The notes under the pieces: generated by a model
The model's input: only the letters and a program-made list of their open reading frames with translations
What the model was told of the DNA's origin: nothing
Databases searched by the model: none
Source: Osmia lignaria lignaria
Taxonomy: Eukaryota; Arthropoda; Insecta; Hymenoptera; Megachilidae
Length of the DNA stretch: 64,000 bases
Reading direction: 5' to 3'
Assembly: GCF_051020975.1 (NCBI RefSeq)
Contig: NW_027478166.1
Span: 10,913,501 to 10,977,500, forward strand
Position numbers and translations under genes: made by a program
Shown: positions 48,610 to 62,694 of the stretch, in pieces
How positions within the stretch are numbered: position 1 is the first letter of the stretch
Layout of the letters: each line of letters begins with the position of its first letter

Positions 48610-51600
48610 ACACCGTGGCCCCTTTCTTTGAGATAACTCTGCACTATTGCGAGCTGCAAATGCCACTTCCAGCTTAGCTGTGCAGAAGAAGAACAACAAG
48701 CAGAAGAAATATCTCGAAATATGTCCGTCAGGCCCCTTCCCTTGAGATAAATCTGCAAATATCTCGGAAACGAAGCGAGCTATGGCAAAATGTTAAGAGA
48801 CCTGTTTTGTAGAGAATTAAGTTTCCTACTTTTTATGTTCTATGATATTTTTCGATCAGATGCGTAGTTCTCGAGATATATCAAGATATTTAAAAGTTCC
48901 GAAGCCGCACCAACATAATAGGGATACAGAAACACCGTGGCCCCTTTCTTTGAGATAACTCTGCACTATTGCGAGCTGCAAATGCCACCTCCAGCTTAGC
49001 TGTGCAGAAGAAGAACAACAAGAAGAAGAAATATCTCGAAATATGTCCGTCAGACCCCTTCCCTTGAGATAAATCTGCAAATATCTCGGAAACGAAGCGA
49101 GCTATGGCAAAATGTTAAGAGACCTTTTTTGTAGAGAATTAAGTTTCCTACTTTTTATGTTCTATGATATTTTTCGATCAGAGGCGTAGTTCTCGAGATA
49201 TATCAAGATATTTAAAAGTTCCGAAGCCGCACCAACATAATAGAGATACAGAAACACCGTGGCCCCTTTCTTTGAGATAACTCTGCACTATTGCGAGCTG
49301 CAAATGCCACCTCCAGCTTAGCTGTGCAGAAGAAGAACAACAAGAAGAAGAAATATCTCGAAATATGTCCGTCAGACCCCTTCCCTTGAGATAAATCTGC
49401 AAATATCTCGGAAACGAAGCGAGCTATGGCAAAATGTTAAGAGACCTTTTTTGTAGGGAATTAAGTTTCCTACTTTTTATGTTCTATGATATTTTTCGAT
49501 CAGAGGCGTAGTTCTCGAGATATATCAAGATATTTCAAAGTTCCGAAGCCGCACCAACATAATAGAGATACAGAAACACCGTGGCCCCTTTCTTTGAGAT
49601 AACTCTGCACGATTGCGAGCTGGAAATGCCACTTCCAGTTTAGCTGTGCAGAAGAAGAACAACAAGAAGAAGAAATATCTCGAAATATGTCCATCAGGAC
49701 CCTTCCCTTGAGATGAATCTGCAAATATCTCGGAAACGAAGCGAGCTATTGCAAATCGATAAGAGACCTTTTTTGTAGAGAATTAAGTTTCCTACTTTTT
49801 ATGTTCTATGATATTTTTTGATCAGATGCGTAGTTCTCGTGATATATCAAGATATTTAAAAGCTCCGAAGCTGCACCAACATAATAGAGGTACAGAAACA
49901 CCGTGGCCCCTTTCTTTGAGATAACTCTGCACTATTGCGAGCTGCAAATGCCACTTCCAGCTTAGCTGTGCAGAAGAAGAACAACAAGAAGAAGAAATAT
50001 CTCGAAATATGTCCGTCAGGCCCCTTCCCTTGAGATAAATCTGCAAATATCTCGGAAACGAAGCGAGCTATGGCAAAATGTTAAGAGACCTGTTTTGTAG
50101 AGAATTAAGTTTCCTACTTTTTATGTTCTATGATATTTTTCGATCAGATGCGTAGTTCTCGAGATATATCAAGATATTTAAAAGTTCCGAAGCCGCACCA
50201 ACATAATAGAGATACAGAAACACCGTGGCCCCTTTCTTTGAGATAACTCTGCACTATTGCGAGCTGCAAATGCCACCTCCAGCTTAGCTGTGCAGAAGAA
50301 GAACAACAAGAAGAAGAAATATCTCGAAATATGTCCGTCAGACCCCTTCCCTTGAGATAAATCTGCAAATATCTCGGAAACGAAGCGAGCTATGGCAAAA
50401 TGTTAAGAGACCTTTTTTGTAGAGAATTAAGTTTCCTACTTTTTATGTTCTATGATATTTTTTGATCAGATGCGTAGTTCTCGAGATATATCAAGATATT
50501 TAAAAGCTCCGAAGCTGCACCAACATAATAGAGGTACAGAAACACCGTGGCCCCTTTCTTTGAGATAACTCTGCACTATTGCGAGCTGCAAATGCCACTT
50601 CCAGCTTAGCTGTGGAGAAGAAGAACAACAAGAATAAGAAATATTTCGAAATATGTCCGTCAGGCCCCTTCCCTTGAGATAAATCTGCAAATATCTCGGA
50701 AACGAAGCGAGCTACGGCAAGATGTTAAGAGACCTTTTTTGTAGAAAATTAGGTTTCCTACTTTTTATGTTCTATGATATTTTTTGATCAGATGCGTAGT
50801 TCTCGAGATATATCAAGATATTTAAAAGTTCCGAAGCCGCACCAACATAATAGAGATACAGAAACACCGTGGCCCCTTTCTTTGCGATAACTCTGCACTA
50901 TTGCGAGCTGCAAATGCCACTTCCAGCTTAGCTGTGCAGAAGAAGAACAACAAGAAGAAGAAATATCTCGAAATATGTCCGTCAGGCCCCTTCCCTTGAG
51001 ATAAATCTGCAAATATCTCGGAAACGAAGCGAGCTATGCCAAAATGTTAAGAGACCTTATTTGTAGAGAATTAAGTTTCCTACTTTTTATGTTCTATGAT
51101 ATTTTTTGATGAGATGCGTAGTTCTCGAGATATATCGAGATATTTAAAAGTTCCGAAGCCGCACCAACATAATAGAGATACAGAAACACCGTGGCCCCTT
51201 TCTTTGAGATAACTGTGCACTATTGCGAGCTGCAAATGCCACTTCCAGCTTAGCTGTGCAGAAGAAGAACAACAAGAAGAAGAAATATCTCGAAATATGT
51301 CCGTCAGTCCCCTTCCCTTGAGATAAATCTGCAAATATCTCGGAAACGAAGCGAGCTATGGCAAAATGTTAAGAGACCTTTTTTGGAGAGAATTAAGTTT
51401 CCTACTTTTTATCTTCTACGATATTTTCTGATCAGATTCGTAGTTCTCGAGATATATCAAGATATTTAAAAGTTCCGAAGCCGCACCAACATAATAGAGA
51501 TACAGAAACACCGTGGCCCCTCTCTTTGAGATAACTCTGCACAATTGCGAGCTGCAAATGCCACTTCCAGCTTAGCTGTGCAGAAGAAGAACAACAAGAA

Positions 51601-52150
51601 GAAGAAATATCTCGAAATATGTCCGTCAGGCCCCTTCCCTTGAGATAAATCGGCAAGTATCTCGGAAACGAAGCGAGCTATGGCAAAATGTTGAGAGACC
51701 TTTTTTGTAGAGAATTAAGTTTCCTACTTTTTATGCTCTATGATATTTTTTGATCAGATGCGTAGATCTCGAGATATATCAAGATATTTAAAAGTTCCGA
51801 AGCCGCACCAACATAATAGAGATACAGAAACACCGTGGCCCCTTTCTTTGAGATAACTCTGCACTATTGCGAGCTGCAAATGCCACTTCCAGCTTAGCTG
51901 TGCAGAAGAAGAACAACAAGAAGAAGAAATATCTCGAAATATGTCCGTCAGGCCCCTTCCCTTGAGATAAGTCTGCAAATATCTCGGAAACGAAGCGAGC
52001 TATGGCAAAATGTTAAGAGACCTTTTTTGTATGGAATTATGTTTCCTACTTTTTATGTTCTATGATATTTTTTGATCAGACGCGTAGTTCTCGAGATATA
52101 TCAAGATATTTAAAAGTTCCGAAGCCGCACCAACATAATAGAGATACAGA
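48610..52150 (+). repeat. 11-mer higher-order repeat, copy 2 (3,542-bp period)
   Basis: This second complete tandem copy is the longest well-matched duplication in the window. Part of it (about 51,020-52,155) is repeated once more at 53,594-54,729 at a spacing of 2,574 bp, with about five differences. The 11-mer order was thus copied a third time in truncated form. Confidence 0.95.
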
Positions 52151-55100
52151 AACACCGTGGCCCCTTTCTTTCGGATAGCTATGCACTATTGCGAACTGCA
52201 AATGCCACTTCCAGCTTAGCTGTGCAGAAGAAGAACAACAAGAAGAAGAAATATCTCGAAATATGTCCGTTAGGCCCCTTCCCTTGAGATAAATCTGCAA
52301 ATATCTCGGAAACGAAGCGAGCTATGGCAAAATGTTAAGAGACCTTTTTTGTAGAGAATTAAGTTTCCTACGTTTTATGTTGTATGATATTTTTTGATCA
52401 GATGCGTAGTTCTCGAGATATATCAAGATATTTAAAAGTTCCGAAGCCGCACCAACATAATAGAGATACAGAAACACCGTGGCCCCTCTCTTTGAGATAA
52501 CTCTGCACTATTGCGAGCTGCAAATGCCACTTCCAGTTTAGCTGTGCAGAAGAAGAACAACAAGAAGAAGAAATATCTCGAAATATGTCCGTTAGGCCCC
52601 TTCCCTTGAGATAAATCGGCAAGTATCTCGGAAACGAAGCGAGCTATTGCAAAATGTTAAGAGACCTTTTTTGTAGAGAATTGAGTTTCCTACTTTTTAT
52701 GTTCTATGATATTTTTTGATCAGATTCGTAGTTCTCGAGATATATCAAGATATTTAAAAGTTAAGAAGCCCCACCAACATAATAGAGATACAGAAACACC
52801 GTGGCCCCTTTCTTTGAGATAACTCTGCACTAATGCGAGCTGCAAATGCCACTTCCAGCTTAGCTGTGCAGAAGAAGAACAACAAGAAGAAGAAATATCA
52901 CGAAATATGTCCGTTAGGCCCCTTCCCTTGAGATAAATCTGCAAATATCTCGGAAACGAACCGAGCTATGGCAAAATGTTAACAGACCTTTTTGTAGCGA
53001 ATTAAGTTTCCTACTTTTTATGTTCTATGATATTTTTTGATCAGATGCGTAGTTCTCGAGATATATCAAGATATTTAAAAGTTCCGAAGCCGCACCAACA
53101 TAATAGAGATACAGAAACACCGTGGCCCCTTTCTTTGAGATAACTCTGCACTATTGCGAGCTGCAAATGCCACTTCCAGCTTAGCTGTGCAGAAGGAGAA
53201 CAACAAGAAGAAGAAATATCTGGAAATATGTCCGTTAGGCCCCTTCCCTTGAGATAAATCTGCAAATATCTCGGAAACGAAGCGAGCTATGGCAAAATGT
53301 TAAGAGACCTTTTTTGTAGAGAATTATGTTTCCTACTTTTTATGTTCTATGATATTTTTTGATCAGATGCGTAGTTCTCGAGATATATCAAGATATTTAA
53401 AAGTTCCGAAGCCGCACCAACATAATAGAGATACAGAAACACCGTGGCCCCTTTCTTTGAGATAACTCTGCACTATTGCGAGCTGCATATGCCACTTCCA
53501 GCTTAGCGTGCAGAAGAAGAACAACAAGAAGAAGAAATATCTCGAAATGTGTCCGTCAGGCCCCTTCCCTTGAGATAAATCTGCAAATATCTCGGAAACG
53601 AAGCGAGCTATGCCAAAATGTTAAGAGACCTTATTTGTAGAGAATTAAGTTTCCTACTTTTTATGTTCTATGATATTTTTTGATGAGATGCGTAGTTCTC
53701 GAGATATATCGAGATATTTAAAAGTTCCGAAGCCGCACCAACATAATAGAGATACAGAAACACCGTGGCCCCTTTCTTTGAGATAACTGTGCACTATTGC
53801 GAGCTGTAAATGCCACTTCCAGCTTAGCTGTGCAGAAGAAGAACAACAAGAAGAAGAAATATCTCGAAATATGTCCGTCAGGCCCCTTCCCTTGAGATAA
53901 ATCTGCAAATATCTCGGAAACGAAGCGAGCTATGGCAAAATGTTAAGAGACCTTTTTTGGAGAGAATTAAGTTTCCTACTTTTTATCTTCTACGATATTT
54001 TCTGATCAGATTCGTAGTTCTCGAGATATATCAAGATATTTAAAAGTTCCGAAGCCGCACCAACATAATAGAGATACAGAAACACCGTGGCCCCTCTCTT
54101 TGAGATAACTCTGCACAATTGCGAGCTGCAAATGCCACTTCCAGCTTAGCTGTGCAGAAGAAGAACAACAAGAAGAAGAAATATCTCGAAATATGTCCGT
54201 CAGGCCCCTTCCCTTGAGATAAATCGGCAAGTATCTCGGAAACGAAGCGAGCTATGGCAAAATGTTGAGAGACCTTTTTTGTAGAGAATTAAGTTTCCTA
54301 CTTTTTATGTTCTATGATATTTTTTGATCAGATGCGTAGATCTCGAGATATATCAAGATATTTAAAAGTTCCGAAGCCGCACCAACATAATAGAGATACA
54401 GAAACACCGCGGCCCCTTTCTTTGAGATAACTCTGCACTATTGCGAGCTGCAAATGCCACTTCCAGCTTAGCTGTGCAGAAGAAGAACAACAAGAAGAAG
54501 AAATATCTCGAAATATGTCCGTCAGGCCCCTTCTCTTGAGATAAGTCTGCAAATATCTCGGAAACGAAGCGAGCTATGGCAAAATGTTAAGAGACCTTTT
54601 TTGTATGGAATTATGTTTCCTACTTTTTATGTTCTATGATATTTTTTGATCAGACGCGTAGTTCTCGAGATATATCAAGATATTTAAAAGTTCCGAAGCC
54701 GCACCAACATAATAGAGATACAGAAACACCGTGGCTCCTTTCTTTTAGATAACTCTGCACTATTGCGACCTGGAAATGCCACTTCCAGTTTAGCTGTGCA
54801 GAAGAAGAACAACAAGAAGAAGAAATATCTCGAAATATGTCCGTTAGGCCCCTTCCCTTGAGATAAATCTGCAAATATCTCGGAAACGAAGCGAGCTATG
54901 GCAAAATGTTAAGAGACCTTTTTTGTAGAGAATTAAGTTTCCTACGTTTTATGTTGTATGATATTTTTTGATCAGATGCGTAGTTCTCGAGATATATCAA
55001 GATATTTAAAAGTTCCGAAGCCGCACCAACATAATAGAGATACAGAAACACCGTGGCCCCTCTCTTTGAGATAACTCTGCACTATTGCGAGCTGCAAATG

Positions 55101-58100
55101 CCACTTCCAGCTTAGCTGTGCAGAAGAAGAACAACAAGAAGAAGAAATATCTCGAAATATGTCCGTCAGGCCCCTTCCCTTGAGATAAATCGGCAAGTAT
55201 CTCGGAAACGAAGCGAGCTATGGCAAAATGTTGAGAGACCTTTTTTGTAGAGAATTAAGTTTCCTACTTTTTATGTTCTATGATGTTTTTTGATCAGATG
55301 CGTAGATCTCGAGATATATCAAGATATTTAAAAGTTCCGAAGCCGCACCAACATAATAGAGATACAGAAACACCGTGGCCCCTTTCTTTGAGATAACTCT
55401 GCACTAGTGCGAGCCGCGAATGCCACTTCCAGCTTAGCTGTGCAGAAGAAGAACAACAAGAAGAAGAAATATCTGGAAATATGTCCGTTAGGCCCCTTCC
55501 CTTGAGATAAATCTGCAAATATCTCGGAAACGAAGCGAGCTATGGCAAAATGTTAAGAGACCTTTTTTGTAGAGAATTATGTTTCCTACTTTTTATGTTC
55601 TATGATATTTTTTGATCAGATGCGTAGTTCTCGAGATATATCAAGATATTTAAAAGTTCCGAAGCCGCACCAACATAATAGAGATACAGAAACACCGTGG
55701 CCCCTTTCTTTGAGATAACTCCGCACAATTGCGAGCTGCAAATGCCACTTCCAGCGTAGCTGTGCAGAAGAAGAACAACAAGAAGAAGAAATATCTCGAA
55801 ATATGTCCGTCAGGCCCCTTCCCTTGAGATAAATCTGCAAATATCTCGGAAACGAAGCGAGCTATTGCAAAATGTTAAGAGACCTTTTTTGTAGAGAATT
55901 GAGTTTCCTACTTTTTATGTTCTATGATATTTTTTGATCAGATTCGTAGTTCTCGAGATATATCAAGATATTTAAAAGTTAAGAAGCCGCACCAACATAA
56001 TAGAGATACAGAAACACCGTGGCCCCTTTCTTTGAGATAACTCTGCACTAATGCGAGCTGCAAATGCCACTTCCAGCTTAGCTGTGCAGAAGAAGAACAA
56101 CAAGAAGAAGAAATATCACGAAATATGTCCGTTAGGCCCCTTCCCTTGAGATAAATCTGCAAATATCTCGGAAACGAACCGAGCTATGGCAAAATGTTAA
56201 CAGACCTTTTTGTAGCGAATTAAGTTTCCTACTTTTTATGTTCTATGATATTTTTTGATCAGATGCGTAGTTCTCGAGATATATCAAGATATTTAAAAGT
56301 TCCGAAGCCGCACCAACATAATAGAGATACAGAAACACCGTGGCCCCTTTCTTTGAGATAACTCTGCACTAGTGCGAGCCGCAAATGCCACTTCCAGCTT
56401 AGCTGTGCAGTAGAAGAACAACAAGAAGAAGAAATATCTCGAAATATGTCCGTCAGGCCCCTTCCCTTGAGATAAATCTGCAAATATCTCGGAAACGAAG
56501 CGAGCTATGGCAAAATGTTAAGAGACCTTTTTTGTAGAGAATTAAGTTTCCTACTTTTTATCTTCTATGATATTTTCTGATCAGATTCGTAGTTCTCGAG
56601 ATATATCAAGATATTTAAAAGTTCCGAAGCCGCACCAACATAATAGAGATACAGAAACACCGTGGCCCCTCTCTTTGAGATAACTCTGCACAATTGCGAG
56701 CTGCAAATGCCACTTCCAGCTTAGCTGTGCAGAAGAAGAACAACAAGAAGAAGAAATATCTCGAAATATGTCCGTCAGGCCCCTTCCCTTGAGATAAATC
56801 GGCAAGTATCTCGGAAACGAAGCGAGCTATGGCAAAATGTTGAGAGACCTTTTTTGTAGAGAATTAAGTTTCCTACTTTTTATGTTCTATGATATTTTTT
56901 GATCAGATGCGTAGATCTCGAGATATATCAAGATATTTAAAAGTTCCGAAGCCGCACCAACATAATAGAGATACAGAAACACCGTGGCCCCTTTCTTTGA
57001 GATAACTCTGCACTAGTGCGAGCCGCGAATGCCACTTCCAGCTTAGCTGTGCAGAAGAAGAACAACAAGAAGAAGAAATATCTGGAAATATGTCCGTTAG
57101 GCCCCTTCCCTTGAGATAAATCTGCAAATATCTCGGAAACGAAGCGAGCTATGGCAAAATGTTAAGAGACCTTTTTTGTAGAGAATTATGTTTCCTACTT
57201 TTTATGTTCTATGATATTTTTTGATCAGATGCGTAGTTCTCGAGATATATCAAGATATTTAAAAGTTCCGAAGCCGCACCAACATAATAGAGATACAGAA
57301 ACACCGTGGCCCCTTTCTTTGAGATAACTCTGCACTATTGCGAGCTGCAAATGCCACTTCCAGCTTAGCGTGCAGAAGAAGAACAACAAGAAGAAGAAAT
57401 ATCTCGAAATGTGTCCGTCAGGCCCCTTCCCTTGAGATAAATCTGCAAATATCTCGGAAACGAAGAGAGCTATGGCAAAATGTTAAGAGACCTTTTTTGT
57501 AGAGAATTAAGTTTCCTACTTTTTATGTTCGATGATATTTTTTGATCAGATGCGTAGTTCTCGAGATATATCAAGATATTTAAAAGTTCCGAAGCCGCAC
57601 CAACATAATAGAGATACAGAAACACCGTGGCCCCTTTCTTTGAGATAACTCTGTACTATTGCGAGCTGGAAATGCCACTTCCAGTTTAGCTGTGCAGAAG
57701 AAGAACAACAAGAAGAAGAAATATCTCGAAATATGTCCGTTAGGCCCCTTCCCTTGAGATAAATCTGCAAATATCTCGGAAACGAAGCGAGCTATGGCAA
57801 AATGTTAAGAGACCTTTTTTGTAGAGAATTATGTTTCCTACTTTTTATGTTCTATGATATTTTTTGATCAGATGCGTAGTTCTCGAGATATATCAAGATA
57901 TTTAAAAGTTCCGAAGCCGCACCAACATAATAGAGATACAGAAACACCGTGGCCCCTTTCTTTGAGATAACTCTGCACTAGTGCGAGCCGCAAATGCCAC
58001 TTCCAGCTTAGCTGTGCAGAAGAAGAACAACAAGAAGAAGAAATATCTCGAAATATGTCCGTCAGGCCCCTTCCCTTGAGATAAATCTGCAAATATCTCG

Positions 58101-58942
58101 GAAACGAAGCGAGCTATTGCAAAATGTTAAGAGACCTTTTTTGTAGAGAATTGAGTTTCCTACTTTTTATGTTCTATGATATTTTTTGAACAGATGCGTA
58201 GTTCTCGAGATATATCAAGATATTTAAAAGTTCCGAAGCCGCACCAACATAATAGAGATACAGAAACACCGTGGCCCCTTTCTTTCAGATAACTATGCAC
58301 TATTGCGAGCTGTAAATGCCACTTCCAGCTTAGCTGTGCAGAAGAAGAACAACAAGAAGAAGAAATATCTCGAAATATGTCCGTCAGGCCCCTTACCTTG
58401 AGATAAATCTGCAAATATCTCGGAAACGAAGCGAGCTATGGCAAAATGTTAAGAGACGTTTTTTGTAGAGAATTAAGTTTCCTACTTTTTATCTTCTATG
58501 ATATTTTCTGATCAGATGCGTAGTTCTCGAGATATATCAAGATATTTAAAAGTTCCGAATCCGCACCAACATAATAGAGATACAGAAACACCGTGGCCCC
58601 TTTCTTTGAGATAACTCTGCACTAGTGCGAGCCGCAAATGCCACTTCCAGCTTAGCTGTGCAGAAGAAGAACAACAAGAAGAAGAAATATCTCGAAATAT
58701 GTCCGTCAGGCCACTTCCCTTGAGATAAATCTGCAAATATCTCGGAAACGAAGCGAGCTATGGCAAAATGTTAAGAGACCTTTTTTGTAGAGAATCAAGT
58801 TTCCTACTTTTTATGCTCTATGATATTTTTTGATCAGATGCGTAGTTCTCGAGATATATCAAGATATTTAAAAGTTCCGAAGCCGCACCAACATAATAGA
58901 GATACAGAAACACCGTGGCCCCTTTCTTTGAGATAAGTCTGA
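52151..58942 (+). repeat. Type A zone with 8-, 10- and 5-mer relatives
   Basis: All units here are type A. The 8-mer relation is 51.02-52.15 kb to 53.59-54.73 kb. The units at 52,720 and 53,041 correspond to 55,938 and 56,259 (spacing 3,218 bp; shared GTTAAGAAGCC, AATATCACG, AACCGAGC and GTAGCGAATT). Units at 54,972 and 55,294 correspond to 56,581 and 56,903 (spacing 1,609 bp; shared ATCGGCAAG and GCCGCGAATG). Two monomers, 53,363 and 57,225, carry the TAGCGTGCAG 1-bp deletion. Confidence 0.83.
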
Positions 58943-59907
58943 ACTATTGCGAGCTGGAAATGCCACTTCCAGTTTAGCTGTGCAGAAGAAGAACAACAAG
59001 AAGAAGAAATATCTCGAAATATGTCCGTTAGGCCCCTTCCCTTGAGATAAATCTGCAAATATCTCGGAAACGAAGCGAGCTATGGCAAAATGTTAAGAGA
59101 CGTTTTTTGTAGAGAATTATGTTTCCTACAATTTATGTTCTATGATATTTTTTGCTCAGAAGCGTAGTTTTCGAGATATATCGAGATATTTAAAAGTTCC
59201 GAAGCAGCACCAACATAATAGAGATACAGAAACACCGTGGCCCCTCTCTTTGAGATAACTCTGCACTATTGCGAGCTGGAAATGCCACTTCCAGTTTAGC
59301 TGTGCAGAAGAAGAACAACAAGAAGAAGAAATATCTCGAAATATGTCCGTTAGGCCCCTTCCCTTGAGATAAATCTGCAAATATCTCGGAAACGAAGCGA
59401 GCTATGGCAAAATCTTACGAGACTTTTTTGTAGAGAATTAAGTTTCCTACTTTTTATGTTCTATGATATTTTTTGATCAGATGCGTAGTTCTCGAGATAT
59501 ATCAAGATATTTAAAAGTTCCGAAGCCGCACCAACATAATAGAGATACCGAAACACCGTGGCCCCTTTCTTTGAGATAACTCTGCACTATTGCGAGCTGC
59601 AAATGCCACTTCCAGCTTAGCTGTGCAGAAGAAGAACAACAAGAAGAAGAAATATCTCGAAATGTGTCCGTCAGGCCCCTTCCCTTGAGATAAATCTGCA
59701 AATATCTCGGAAACGAAGAGAGCTATGGCAAAATGTTAAGAGACCTTTTTTGTAGAGAATTAAGTTTCCTACCTTTTATGTTCTATGATATTTTTTGATC
59801 AGATGCGTAGTTCTCGAGATATATCAAGATATTTAAAAGTTCCGAAGCCGCACCAACATAATAGAGATACAGAAACACCGTGGCCCCTTTCTTTGAGATA
59901 ACTCTGT
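58943..59907 (+). repeat. 3-mer higher-order repeat, copy 1 (965-bp period)
   Basis: At a spacing of 965 bp (3 x 322 less 1) the interval 58,943-59,993 matches 59,908-60,958 with no difference noticed. The match is longer than one period, so it is a full tandem duplication. The missing base is in AAATCTTACGAGACTTT, shared with 7,895 and 10,470. The unit order B, A with GATACCGAAAC, A with CTACCTTTTATG equals that of 7.64-8.6 kb and 10.2-11.2 kb. Confidence 0.92.
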
Positions 59908-60958
59908 ACTATTGCGAGCTGGAAATGCCACTTCCAGTTTAGCTGTGCAGAAGAAGAACAACAAGAAGAAGAAATATCTCGAAATATGTCCGTTAGGCCC
60001 CTTCCCTTGAGATAAATCTGCAAATATCTCGGAAACGAAGCGAGCTATGGCAAAATGTTAAGAGACGTTTTTTGTAGAGAATTATGTTTCCTACAATTTA
60101 TGTTCTATGATATTTTTTGCTCAGAAGCGTAGTTTTCGAGATATATCGAGATATTTAAAAGTTCCGAAGCAGCACCAACATAATAGAGATACAGAAACAC
60201 CGTGGCCCCTCTCTTTGAGATAACTCTGCACTATTGCGAGCTGGAAATGCCACTTCCAGTTTAGCTGTGCAGAAGAAGAACAACAAGAAGAAGAAATATC
60301 TCGAAATATGTCCGTTAGGCCCCTTCCCTTGAGATAAATCTGCAAATATCTCGGAAACGAAGCGAGCTATGGCAAAATCTTACGAGACTTTTTTGTAGAG
60401 AATTAAGTTTCCTACTTTTTATGTTCTATGATATTTTTTGATCAGATGCGTAGTTCTCGAGATATATCAAGATATTTAAAAGTTCCGAAGCCGCACCAAC
60501 ATAATAGAGATACCGAAACACCGTGGCCCCTTTCTTTGAGATAACTCTGCACTATTGCGAGCTGCAAATGCCACTTCCAGCTTAGCTGTGCAGAAGAAGA
60601 ACAACAAGAAGAAGAAATATCTCGAAATGTGTCCGTCAGGCCCCTTCCCTTGAGATAAATCTGCAAATATCTCGGAAACGAAGAGAGCTATGGCAAAATG
60701 TTAAGAGACCTTTTTTGTAGAGAATTAAGTTTCCTACCTTTTATGTTCTATGATATTTTTTGATCAGATGCGTAGTTCTCGAGATATATCAAGATATTTA
60801 AAAGTTCCGAAGCCGCACCAACATAATAGAGATACAGAAACACCGTGGCCCCTTTCTTTGAGATAACTCTGTACTATTGCGAGCTGGAAATGCCACTTCC
60901 AGTTTAGCTGTGCAGAAGAAGAACAACAAGAAGAAGAAATATCTCGAAATATGTCCGT
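59908..60958 (+). repeat. 3-mer higher-order repeat, copy 2 (965-bp period)
   Basis: This second copy is closed by CCGTTAGG against CCGTCAGG at 59,994/60,959. It brings type B monomers back into the array (59,156 and 60,121) after a stretch from about 45.0 kb with none. Confidence 0.92.
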
Positions 60959-61729
60959 CAGGCCCCTTCCCTTGAGATTAATCTGCAAATATCTCGGAAA
61001 CGAAGCGAGCTATTGCAAAATGTTAAGAGACCTTTTTTGTAGAGAATTGAGTTTCCTACTTTTTATGTTCTATGATATTTTTTGATCAGATGCGTAGTTC
61101 TCGAGATATATCAAGATATTTAAAAGTTCCGAAGCCGCACCAACATAATAGAGATACAGAAACACCGTGGCCCCTTTCTTTGAGATAACTCTGTACTATT
61201 GCGAGCTGGAAATGCCACTTCCAGCTTAGCTGTGCAGAAGAAGAACAACAAGAAGAAGAAATATCTCGAAATATGTCCGTTAGGCCCCTTCCCTTGAGAT
61301 AAATCTGCAAATATCTCGGAAACCAAGCGAGCTATGGCAAAATGTTAAGAGACCTTTTTTGTAGAGAATTATGTTTCCTACAATTTATGTTCTATGATAT
61401 TTTTTGATCAGAAGCGTAGTTTTCGAGATATATCGAGATATTTAAAAGTTCCGAAGCCGCACCAACATAATAGAGATACAGAAACACCGTGGCCCCTTGC
61501 TTTGAGATAACTCTGCACTATTGCGAGCTGCAAATGCCACTTCCAGCTTAGCTGTGCAGAGGAAGAACAACAAGAAGAAGAAATATCTCGAAATATGTCC
61601 GTCAGGCCAGTTCCTTTGAGCTGAATCTGCAAATATCTCGGAAACGAAGCGAGCTATGGCAAAATGTTAAGAGACCTTTTTTGTAGAGAATTAAGTTTCC
61701 TACTTTTTATCTTCTATGATATTTTCTGA

Positions 61730-62694
61730 TCAGATGCGTAGTTCTCGAGATATATCAAGATATTTAAAAGTTCCGAAGCCGCACCAACATAATAGAGATA
61801 CAGAAACACCGTGGCCCCTTTCTTTGAGATAACTCTGCACTAGTGCGAGCCGCAAATGCCACTTCCAGCTTAGCTGTGCAGCAGAAGAACAACAAGAAGA
61901 AGAAATATCTCGAAATATGTCCGTCAGGCCACTTCCCTTGAGATAAATCTGCAAATATCTCGGAAACGAAGCGAGCTATGGCAAAATGTTAAGAGACCTT
62001 TTTTGTAGAGAATTATGTTTCCTACTTTTTATGTTCTATGATATTTTTTGATCAGACGCGTAGCTCTCGAGATATATCAAGATATTTAAAAGTTCCGAAG
62101 CCGCACCAACATAATAGAGATACAGAAACACCGTGGCCCCTCTCTTTGAGATGACTCTGCACTATTGCGAGCTGGAAATGCCACTTCCAGTTTAGCTGTG
62201 CAGCAGAAGAACAACAAGAAGAAGAAATATCTCGAAATATGTCCGTCAGGCCACTTCCCTTGAGATAAATCTGCAAATATCTCGGAAACGAAGCGAGCTA
62301 TGGCAAAATGTTAAGAGACCTTTTTTGTAGAGAATTAAGTTTCCTACTTTTTATGTTCTATGATATTTTTTATCAGACGCGTAGCTCTCGAGATATATCA
62401 AGATATTTAAAAGTTCCGAAGCCGCACCAACATAATAGAGATACAGAAACACCGTGGCCCCTCTCTTTGAGATAACTCTGCACTATTGCGAGCTGGAAAT
62501 GCCACTTCCAGTTTAGCTGTGCAGCAGAAGAACAACAAGAAGAAGAAATATCTCGAAATATGTCCGTCAGGCCACTTCCCTTGAGATAAATCTGCAAATA
62601 TCTCGGAAACGAAGCGAGCTATGGCAAAATGTTAAGAGACCTTTTTTGTAGAGAATTAAGTTTCCTACTTTTTATGTTCTATGATATTTTTTGA
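61730..62694 (+). repeat. Three sister monomers with GCAGCAGAAG
   Basis: Units at 61,730, 62,052 and 62,373 share TGCAGCAGAAGAAC and GGCCACTTCCC. The last two also share GACGCGTAGCTCTCGAG and CCTCTCTTTGAG. The unit boundary at about 62,370 lacks the G of TTTGATCAG (reads TTTTTTATCAG), giving a 321-bp step. The GCAGCAG mark occurs nowhere else in the window, so this looks like local one-monomer amplification. Confidence 0.85.
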
